Program-made: the position numbers and the translations under genes
Notes under the pieces: model-generated
Seen by the model: only the letters and a program-made list of their open reading frames with translations
The model's database searches: none
Told to the model about the DNA's origin: nothing
Source: Bacteroidales bacterium UBA3754
GTDB taxonomy: Bacteria; Bacteroidota; Bacteroidia; Bacteroidales; UBA1715
Direction of reading: 5' to 3'
DNA length: 64,000 bases
NCBI GenBank assembly: GCA_002371705.1
Contig: DFGI01000096.1
Coordinates: forward strand, 1-64,000
In this document: piece by piece, positions 56,668 to 62,441 of the stretch
Position numbering within the stretch: position 1 is the first letter of the stretch
Layout of the letters: each line of letters begins with the position of its first letter

Positions 56668-57357
56668 TTTATTTTTATTCCATACCGTTTTGAATGACTT
56701 TAAAAATGTTTTTGCCACAAACATCTTCTTTGATACTTGTATCAACCGAGATCCTTTCAGCAAAAAGATTTCTTGTAGCACTGGATAAGACTCGAAAGCA
56801 TTTTTTATTTCTTTCATTATATAATTCGTTTTCGTGGTTCCAATTATATCTATTACAAGTCTATTTGACTGTTCGCAACCTTTCTCAATCAGATGGTCGA
56901 GGGAATTTTTACCGTCGAGGGTTTTGCCTTCCACATAGTATAGTTTATTATTCTGCCGCAGCACAAAATCCGCACTTTTCGTGGATGTGGGATTCGACAG
57001 CAGAAAGACATCGAACTTGTTTGCCACAAGTTTCTGGGCAATTACAAGATTCATGGGCATTTCGCCAGAAATAAGAATGTCGTCGTACTGGCTGATGTTC
57101 AAGCCATAGACGGCATTTTCGGCTGTTGAATACCGTTTTAACACCTGAAACTCAGGGTTTTCCACTATCCATTGCAGGACGGAGACTTTTTCCTTGTTCG
57201 TCGGGCACGCATAGTAATCCTTGATTGCCTTGTTGATTGACGTGCCCGCATACGGTGGTTTTTCGGTCGGCCTATACTCGGCAACCGGTTCTGCCACAAT
57301 ATTATCTTGAATGGAATCCTCACTGTTTGGATTCTCATACGTTACGACTATTTCCAT
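56665..57357 (-). CDS. Nuclease-like protein with D...E-x-K core, copy 2
   Basis: A 230-residue paralog of copy 1, same length and start. N-terminal and central parts differ at only a few residues (AES to AEP, VGEY to VAEY, PEN to AEN, LLSG to LISG, MPK to MPM). After DIIGT the tails diverge: TKTNYIMKEIKNAFESYPVL and a QVSKKMFVAKTFLKSF end replace the other tail, keeping KEI, FES, LKG and a WNK terminus. The catalytic-looking Asp, Glu-x-Lys and Gln are conserved. Likely a recent duplication with faster change, or gene conversion limits, at the C-terminus. Confidence 0.7.
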   Translation of the reverse strand: MEIVVTYENPNSEDSIQDNIVAEPVAEYRPTEKPPYAGTSINKAIKDYYACPTNKEKVSVLQWIVENPEFQVLKRYSTAENAVYGLNISQYDDILISGEMPMNLVIAQKLVANKFDVFLLSNPTSTKSADFVLRQNNKLYYVEGKTLDGKNSLDHLIEKGCEQSNRLVIDIIGTTKTNYIMKEIKNAFESYPVLQEIFLLKGSRLIQVSKKMFVAKTFLKSFKTVWNKNK

Positions 57358-57361
57358 AGGG

Positions 57362-57369
57362 CAAAGATA
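57362..57369 (-). promoter_or_regulatory. -7 box of nuclease-like gene copy 2
   Basis: TATCTTTG followed by CCCT and the ATG, the same near-leaderless arrangement as copy 1. Confidence 0.5.
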
Positions 57370-57410
57370 TGGAAATAATGAGAAATGCTCAATGCGGAAT
57401 TATGAAAATA

Positions 57411-57470
57411 AAGAGATTCCTCACTACGCTACGCTTCGTTCGGAATTACGGCCGAAGGGAAGAATCTCTT
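57411..57470. repeat. Dispersed inverted repeat before nfeD
   Basis: AAGAGATTC and GAATCTCTT close a 60-base element whose interior (CGCTTCGTTCGGAATTACGG) also has self-complementary parts (TTCGG and CCGAA). It resembles a family of dispersed Bacteroidetes elements with the same GAGATTCCTCACT wording (from memory). It lies outside both coding regions. Confidence 0.6.
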
Positions 57471-57483
57471 CAAAAAAAGGTGG

Positions 57484-57509
57484 AGTTTTTATTGAGAAAG
57501 GTAAAAACT
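57484..57509 (-). terminator. Possible terminator after nfeD
   Basis: AGTTTTTA and TAAAAACT (eight pairs, ten-base loop) at the nfeD stop codon, AT-rich and therefore weak. Confidence 0.4.
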
Positions 57510-57939
57510 ACTTTTTCTCCACCGTCAGTTTTATACTTTCACGGCTGGAAATCACAACAGTCTCACCTTTATGAATTTCATCGGAAGAAAGTGCTTCCCA
57601 TTTGGAACCTTTGAATTCCACTTCGCCACGACCATTGGTGAAATCGGTAAGCGCAACGGCTGTTTTGCCTATATATTCATCGGCAAGTTCATCACCACTT
57701 TCCTTTGAATTGTTGAAGAATCGATTTCGGAGCATTTTTCTGAAAACCAGCAACAAAACCACCGAACTTACCACAAACACAATAAGTTGACCTTCAATTT
57801 GTAGCGAAGGGAAAATCCAAGCGGCTATGCCCGTAAGCAACGCGCCACATCCGAAAAACAGCACGATAAGTCCCGGCAGGATAAGCTCCAATGCCAATCC
57901 AATCACGCCGCACAACAACCAAATGGTAACTACGCTCAT
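57508..57939 (-). CDS. NfeD family membrane protein (short form)
   Basis: A 143-residue protein. Three to four N-terminal membrane segments (VVTIWLLCGVIGLALELILPGLIVLFFGCGALLTGIAAW, then QLIVFVVSSVVLLLVF) and a C-terminal OB-fold domain of about 65 residues (GKTAVALTDFTNGRGEVEFKGSKWEA, KGETVVISSRESIKLTVEKK). Short NfeD proteins lack the ClpP-like protease domain and usually pair with SPFH proteins; the likely partner is the SPFH protein encoded 9 kb away. The start overlaps the hisG stop by one base, so it is probably co-transcribed with hisG and thereby put under the histidine attenuator. Confidence 0.87.
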   Translation of the reverse strand: MSVVTIWLLCGVIGLALELILPGLIVLFFGCGALLTGIAAWIFPSLQIEGQLIVFVVSSVVLLLVFRKMLRNRFFNNSKESGDELADEYIGKTAVALTDFTNGRGEVEFKGSKWEALSSDEIHKGETVVISSRESIKLTVEKK

Positions 57940-58802
57940 TATCGAATCATTTGTTCAATTGGACACACAAGAATGCCTTCGGCACCAGCTTCGCGGACTT
58001 TCTCAATAATATCCCAGAAGTCGTCTTCGTTTATCACCGAATGAACCGAGCTCCAGCCTTCTTCCTTGAGCGGCATAACCGTCGGGCTTTTCATACCCGG
58101 AAGTAATGCAGTAACTTTGTCGATAGCCGAATTTGGCACGTTCATCAAAATATATTTGTTGCTCGAAGCGGCTTTCACAGCCTCAATGCGGAGCATCCAT
58201 TTATCAAGAATTGCTTGTTTTTCGGCAGACAGATGTTTGTTTCCGATAAGAGCTGCTTCTGATTTATAAATAGTCTCAACTTCCTTCAAACCATTGCTGA
58301 GCAACGTTCCGCCTGTGCTTACAATATCGCAGATTGCGTCGGTCAAACCGATAGTAGGAGCAATTTCTACAGAACCGCTGATTTCGTGAATTTCGGCTTT
58401 CACATTGTTTGCGTCAAGGAATTGTTGCAAAATTCGTGGATACGAAGTCGCAATGCGTTTCCCTTCCAAACTATGTATATCGGTGTAATCAAATGCGTTA
58501 GGAACTGCGATTGACAAACGGCATCCCGAAAATCCAAGTTTTTTGATGATGTTCACATCTTCGTTTTGCTCGTCGATTTCGTTCATTCCCAAAATACCAA
58601 AATCAGCGACACCGTCGGCCACGTAGCCAGGAATATCGTCGTCGCGGAGGAAAAGAATTTCCATCGGGAAATTGAACGCCTGCGTTTTCAAACGGCTTGA
58701 GTTAGAAATGAATTTAATGCCACAGTTCTTGAGCAGCTCGATAGTTTTTTCGCTCAATCTGCCACTTTTTTGAATCGCTAATTTGATTACTTCTTGTTCC
58801 AT
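57939..58802 (-). CDS. hisG: ATP phosphoribosyltransferase HisG (long form)
   Basis: A 287-residue first enzyme of histidine synthesis, joining ATP and PRPP. KLAIQKSGRLSEKTIELL at the start, VADGVADFGILGMNEIDEQ, and the PRPP-binding ISGSVEIAPTIGLTDAICDIVSTGGTL are present. The C-terminal 75 residues form the regulatory domain for feedback by histidine found in long-form HisG. It is followed by nfeD rather than by hisD, hisC or hisB, an unusual arrangement for Bacteroidales. A leader peptide with three His codons and a terminator precede it. Confidence 0.95.
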   Translation of the reverse strand: MEQEVIKLAIQKSGRLSEKTIELLKNCGIKFISNSSRLKTQAFNFPMEILFLRDDDIPGYVADGVADFGILGMNEIDEQNEDVNIIKKLGFSGCRLSIAVPNAFDYTDIHSLEGKRIATSYPRILQQFLDANNVKAEIHEISGSVEIAPTIGLTDAICDIVSTGGTLLSNGLKEVETIYKSEAALIGNKHLSAEKQAILDKWMLRIEAVKAASSNKYILMNVPNSAIDKVTALLPGMKSPTVMPLKEEGWSSVHSVINEDDFWDIIEKVREAGAEGILVCPIEQMIR

Positions 58803-58816
58803 ATTTTTATCTTTTC

Positions 58817-58849
58817 AAAAAAAAAGGCCTGCCTGAAGCAAACCTTTTT
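58817..58849 (-). terminator. hisG leader: Attenuator terminator in the hisG leader
   Basis: On the minus strand AAAAAGGTTTGC pairs with GCAGGCCTTTTT (12 pairs, two of them G-T) around a TTCAG loop and runs into nine T, ending 14 bases before the hisG ATG. CTGAAG at 58854-58859 can instead pair with CTTCAG in the terminator loop and 5' arm (58833-58838), a possible antiterminator. Its place between leader peptide and gene is that of a transcription attenuator. Confidence 0.8.
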
Positions 58850-58873
58850 ATGTCTTCAGTTATTTTCCGAGAA

Positions 58874-58897
58874 TTATATTGAATGATGATGAATCAT
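58874..58897 (-). CDS. hisL: Histidine leader peptide MIHHHSI
   Basis: Seven codons and a TAA stop: ATG ATT CAT CAT CAT TCA ATA. Three consecutive His codons would stall ribosomes when charged tRNA-His is scarce. It begins about 10-18 bases after the predicted transcript start and ends 25 bases before the 5' arm of the terminator, in the right order for classical attenuation. Confidence 0.8.
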   Translation of the reverse strand: MIHHHSI

Positions 58898-58914
58898 TTT
58901 CGTTTTTGTTTGCA

Positions 58915-58943
58915 CAAAATTATAAAAAATAGTTAGATTACAA
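58915..58943 (-). promoter_or_regulatory. Promoter of the hisG-nfeD operon
   Basis: TTG, 18 bases, TAATTTTG on the minus strand, lying in the gap directly after the stop of the upstream acyltransferase gene. Confidence 0.6.
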
Positions 58944-58961
58944 TTTTGAGGACGAAAAATT

Positions 58962-59813
58962 TTACAAAAGCAGTATTTGTTTCTCGAAAAAATAATATGG
59001 TTTTCCAACAGCGCCAAAACCTTCGTAAAATCGTCGCACGCCGTCAATTTCCGATCCCTCAAAATCAAGAATCATATTTGAGCCAGCATATTTACGAATC
59101 AGTGTGTCAATTAATAAGAACATTGCAGAATATTTCTTGCCCAATACTGAACTTGCAGGGAACAAATAATACAATCGGGACTTTGTTTTCAAAAAAATAG
59201 CGACGGCATATTTCTCTTCTCCACGACGAACTTCATAAACTTCACTTTCACAAGCGTTTACCAAGGTTCTTATTTGTTTCTCGTGTTGAGTATAGTTTTT
59301 TTGTTCATCCATCGTAAAGAAAAATTGCAACACAGAGTCAACACTGTTTGTTTGCACGCATTCCAAATTGTTTTCCTGTGCTTTTTTACAATTACGGCGA
59401 GCATTTTCAGAATACGCAGAAACCAAATCGGCGTATGATTTTGACAAATCGAGAGTGTAATTCCATCGTTGTTTTTCCGAGCCAAACAACGGCATTGACA
59501 AATTAATCCGTATGCTTTTGAATTTGAGAATTTCTGTACGGAACAAATTTAATTCATTCGGCAACAACGACCGTTGAGAATATATGCTGTATTGTTGCGA
59601 AAAAATTGGTTGAACAAGATATTTCAAACATACTTTTCTTTTCACCGGCAACGGCATCACCGCTTCGTAATCGTTGAGAATCAAGCCATGCCAATCGGGA
59701 CAGACAATAGTAAGAAACGTTGAGAGAGCATACACATCAGCACAATGAGAACATTGCACCAACGCGTCCCATTTTTGTTTATCAATTGCGCTATTGTGTA
59801 ATCTGCGAATCAC
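58962..59813 (-). CDS. GNAT/FemAB-like acyltransferase
   Basis: A 283-residue cytoplasmic protein of the FemAB/acetyltransferase-6 type. The first half (QKWDALVQCSHCADVYALSTFL, LNDYEAVMPLPVKRK) matches the family's first GNAT lobe; the second has YSENARRNCKKAQENNLE, typical of FemAB-like proteins, then VYEVRRGEEKYAVAIFLKTKSRLYYLFPASS and MFLLIDTLIRKYAGSNMILDFEGSEIDGVRRFYEGFGA, a GNAT acyl-CoA region. Substrate unknown; relatives act on peptidoglycan or exopolysaccharide precursors. The start is GTG, overlapping the previous stop by four bases (GTGA). An ATG alternative would lose family sequence. Confidence 0.82.
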   Translation of the reverse strand: MIRRLHNSAIDKQKWDALVQCSHCADVYALSTFLTIVCPDWHGLILNDYEAVMPLPVKRKVCLKYLVQPIFSQQYSIYSQRSLLPNELNLFRTEILKFKSIRINLSMPLFGSEKQRWNYTLDLSKSYADLVSAYSENARRNCKKAQENNLECVQTNSVDSVLQFFFTMDEQKNYTQHEKQIRTLVNACESEVYEVRRGEEKYAVAIFLKTKSRLYYLFPASSVLGKKYSAMFLLIDTLIRKYAGSNMILDFEGSEIDGVRRFYEGFGAVGKPYYFFEKQILLL

Positions 59814-60178
59814 CGTTTTCTATCACGTTTTTTAGCAGCCCGTTTGCTTTTGAGCGGCGGTTTATGATGATTATACGCTTCAGATTTCTTTTTATCCTTT
59901 TTCATTTTTTTACGCGTCTTTTTGTCCTGAATTTCTTTGTGATGTTTTCTATATTCTTTATCCTTTCGATTTTCACGGTGACGCATCATCCGCTGCTGTT
60001 CCTTGTCGCTTGGCTGGCTTTGCATTATCTGCGTTTCCATCCGTACTTCCTCTTCCAACTCCTCGTCATATTCCGCTGCGTCATCTTTCGGGATAAACGC
60101 CTTTTTTCTTCCCCCTTGTGCTTCCGCAACCGACCACGACAGCACAACTAAACTTACAATAAGAATTAATCGTTTCAT
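59810..60178 (-). CDS. Small exported, highly charged protein
   Basis: A 122-residue protein with a signal peptide (MKRLILIVSLVVLSWSVAEAQ). The mature chain has an acidic stretch (DDAAEYDEELEEEVRME) followed by a Lys/Arg/His-rich tail (KKMKKDKKKSEAY, KSKRAAKKRDRKR), probably disordered. Periplasmic, possibly binding peptidoglycan, nucleic acid or an anionic surface polymer; this is inference. It overlaps the GNAT gene and is likely co-translated with it. I do not recognise the family. Confidence 0.65.
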   Translation of the reverse strand: MKRLILIVSLVVLSWSVAEAQGGRKKAFIPKDDAAEYDEELEEEVRMETQIMQSQPSDKEQQRMMRHRENRKDKEYRKHHKEIQDKKTRKKMKKDKKKSEAYNHHKPPLKSKRAAKKRDRKR

Positions 60179-60217
60179 ATAAATTTATATTTTTACAAAG
60201 GTAAAAATTTGGTTGAG

Positions 60218-60673
60218 ATGCATAGCAAAAAATACATTTTTGGGCTGATTATTTGTGTTTTATTGACGAATTCCTGCAAAAAGCACGACAATCCTGTGCC
60301 TGTCACAAGTCTTACATATACAATTTACAATATCGAAAGCGATCCACGTTATGAAAGTCTGCGAACGCCCGACGGTTCAGCAATATTGGAATGTGGGACG
60401 CTTTGCGCTGGCTATAATTGCAACGGAGTGATTATTTACCGCCAGAAAACCGCTGGTTCCGTTGACGATTTCCGAGCTTTTGACCGCACGTGTACGCACG
60501 AGGCAAATGCCTGTGCAATGGAGATTGATAAAAACTGGTCTTTTATTTTGAAGTGTCCGTGTTGTGGTTCGGAATTCAATATGAATGGCGGATATATGGA
60601 AAAAGGACCCGCAGAGTATCCGCTACGGGAATTCAATTGTGATTTTTACAATGGAGATTTGCGAATCTACTAA
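60218..60673 (+). CDS. Rieske-like lipoprotein with altered ligand motif
   Basis: A 151-residue lipoprotein (lipobox LTNSC, Cys 20). It follows a Bacteroidetes family of Rieske-fold lipoproteins: FRAFDRTCTHEANAC gives C92-x-H94, and LKCPCCGSEFNMNGGYMEKGPAEYPL gives the second ligand loop and the GPA-x-x-PL end. The canonical second loop is C-P-x-H-G-S; here it is C113-P-C-C116-G-S, so the second His ligand is Cys. It may bind iron-sulfur differently, or zinc. The ATG was preferred to a TTG three codons upstream. It converges on the membrane protein gene with a four-base overlap. Confidence 0.8.
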   Translation: MHSKKYIFGLIICVLLTNSCKKHDNPVPVTSLTYTIYNIESDPRYESLRTPDGSAILECGTLCAGYNCNGVIIYRQKTAGSVDDFRAFDRTCTHEANACAMEIDKNWSFILKCPCCGSEFNMNGGYMEKGPAEYPLREFNCDFYNGDLRIY

Positions 60674-61377
60674 TTTGCCTTTATCAATTCTTCCATTGGT
60701 ATGTCGGTAAGTTTTGTGATTTGTTTGAAAACATAAAACATAACGAACACCAATATCAAGGTACAGGGGACAGCAATCACAGGAAAGCTCAAGCCCGTCA
60801 GTCTTCCTATTTCTGCCGTATAGGCTTCCGTTCCCGGCTGGCTTTGAAGTAAAATGCGTGCCAGGGTAAAATTCAGTACAGACGACAGCAAAAACGAGCC
60901 AACAACCCAATACGAAGCCTTACGGAACATGGTGTCGAATTCCTGTTTTTTATTTCGCTCGGCTAAAACCGTATTCACACGTTCCATATCAACAACATCT
61001 TCATTGAACAACAGAGTAGATACAACGTTTCGGTTGAGTTTTATCGAAATGAAAATAAATATTGCTATCACAAGAGGAACAGACGCTTCTTTTATCGCCA
61101 ACAAAAGAGGATTTAGTTCCAACAGGCCAAACGTGCCAGTCAGCAACACGCTCACAAATCCCAAAACGGAAATAAAATTAACTTTTTTAGAGCGGAAAAA
61201 ATCAGCAATACCATAGCCTAACGGAAAAAGCAAAGCAATTGCCAAGCTATATTTTGGACCTAACGCAAAAGTACCTTCGGTTCCATTCATTTTTGTCATT
61301 ATGATTACAGGAATCACAATGTTACACAATAAGTTAAGTAAAATATTTTCCTTTTTTTTTCCGCTTGTTTGTTCCAT
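60670..61377 (-). CDS. VC0807-like multi-pass membrane protein
   Basis: A 235-residue inner-membrane protein with about six helices. NILLNLLCNIVIPVIIMTKM, FALGPKYSLAIALLFPLGYGIADF and KASYWVVGSFLLSSVLNFTLARILL match the VC0807 family of unknown function; the name is a judgement from these segments. The frame is open to an ATG at 61407, but that codon lies in the loop of the upstream terminator, so the ATG before EQTSGKKKEN is preferred. Confidence 0.7.
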   Translation of the reverse strand: MEQTSGKKKENILLNLLCNIVIPVIIMTKMNGTEGTFALGPKYSLAIALLFPLGYGIADFFRSKKVNFISVLGFVSVLLTGTFGLLELNPLLLAIKEASVPLVIAIFIFISIKLNRNVVSTLLFNEDVVDMERVNTVLAERNKKQEFDTMFRKASYWVVGSFLLSSVLNFTLARILLQSQPGTEAYTAEIGRLTGLSFPVIAVPCTLILVFVMFYVFKQITKLTDIPMEELIKAN

Positions 61378-61389
61378 AACTATAGGCAT

Positions 61390-61420
61390 AAAAAAAGCAC
61401 CTTCCATTTCTGGAAGGTGC
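61390..61420 (-). terminator. Terminator of the susD operon
   Basis: GCACCTTCC and GGAAGGTGC, nine perfect pairs with a six-base loop; on the minus strand it leads into seven T. It follows the lipoprotein gene by 17 bases. Confidence 0.88.
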
Positions 61421-61437
61421 CAAGTTAGAATCTTCGA

Positions 61438-62421
61438 CTATTCTGCTTCAATAGCTTTAAATGTATAGTCTTTAGTATATTGGGTGCCCTCAACTAATTG
61501 AGTCTTATCGTTTGGATATGCAATATAACCTTTTGAATCAACTCCCTCATCACCAATAGCTTTGTCAGCATAGCTGTTTAAGTAGCCTTCCTTAACAGCA
61601 CTTTGCGAAGCCAAAGTCAATACAGGTGATTTAGTCAAATCAACTGTCCACGCATATTGTTTATTTCTAACGTTATACGTGAAAGTTCCTTGATCAGAGA
61701 ACGGAATACACTTGTTGACTTTCAATGTTATTTCACATTTTGACACATCCAAGCCTTTGTTATATGTAACAATAATACCTGGAGTTTCATAGTCAACTTC
61801 GTAATCGCCACCCGTTTTATTGGTTGTGGAAATTTTTTTAGATCCAATTTTGAATTGAATTGCGTAGTTTTTTCCACCACCTTCATTATATGGGTCATTC
61901 ATATCCCACAAATCTGTTTGAGTGTCAACCACTTCAATTGAGTATGGACCAGCCTTAATTTCCTTATATTCACCCGATTCGTAATCATAGTTACGAGCGG
62001 TACAATACATTTGGAAAGGCGAAGACGATGGAGATATCGAGTTGAAATTATATGTTTTCATAAAACGACCTTTACCATCGCGAGTTGACAACGCAACACC
62101 AGTTGCTTTTTTTGCAACATTGTTTACTGTGTCTTTTTTCAAATCGTCAGATAGCTCTCTGTCTTCATACGCGTGTCCTGGTTCTCCAGTCCAAACCACA
62201 TAGGAATTTGCAGATGCATCATTTGCAACAAAGCATATCTGGTCGCTTAATTCAATTGTCTTAGGATTCTTGCTTGCCTTCGACAAGTCAATCATATTTG
62301 CAGAATAATCAGAATAGTAGTACCAAGAGAAATCTGCCGATTCTGGTTCTTTTACGTGTTTACACGATGTAATACCTGCAATTACGAATGCTGCTATTAC
62401 TGCTATACTATATTTTCTCAT
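61438..62421 (-). CDS. Surface lipoprotein in the SusE position
   Basis: A 327-residue lipoprotein (lipobox ITSC, Cys 20). The mature part looks like two or three beta-sandwich domains: a PKTIELSDQICFVANDASANSYVVWTG segment resembles PKD-like domains that bind around a V-x-W-x-G turn, followed by GPYSIEVVD and a later FTYNVRNKQYAWTVDL strand pair. It follows susD by 20 bases and ends the operon, where SusE/SusF-type glycan-binding lipoproteins usually stand. The ligand is not known; the family is not recognised with certainty. Confidence 0.65.
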   Translation of the reverse strand: MRKYSIAVIAAFVIAGITSCKHVKEPESADFSWYYYSDYSANMIDLSKASKNPKTIELSDQICFVANDASANSYVVWTGEPGHAYEDRELSDDLKKDTVNNVAKKATGVALSTRDGKGRFMKTYNFNSISPSSSPFQMYCTARNYDYESGEYKEIKAGPYSIEVVDTQTDLWDMNDPYNEGGGKNYAIQFKIGSKKISTTNKTGGDYEVDYETPGIIVTYNKGLDVSKCEITLKVNKCIPFSDQGTFTYNVRNKQYAWTVDLTKSPVLTLASQSAVKEGYLNSYADKAIGDEGVDSKGYIAYPNDKTQLVEGTQYTKDYTFKAIEAE

Positions 62422-62441
62422 ATCAATTTCCTCCTATTTTA

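Larger units (their letters stand above)
55350..57370. repeat. Tandem duplication of a nuclease-like module, period about 1.13 kb
   Basis: Two direct copies: about 55350-56250 and 56483-57370. Each has, in order, GTGAGAGAAAGAAGAAAG, a plus-strand promoter, a conserved short reading frame, a terminator, and a convergent 230-codon gene with its own -7 box. Homologous points are 1,128 to 1,133 bases apart. The least conserved parts are the segments between the short reading frame and the 3' fifth of the nuclease-like gene. Confidence 0.9.

Noticed and set aside
55016..57500. Insertion sequence or integron cassette array
   Set aside because: No transposase, integrase or target-site duplication could be found; the inverted repeats are short hairpins rather than element ends.
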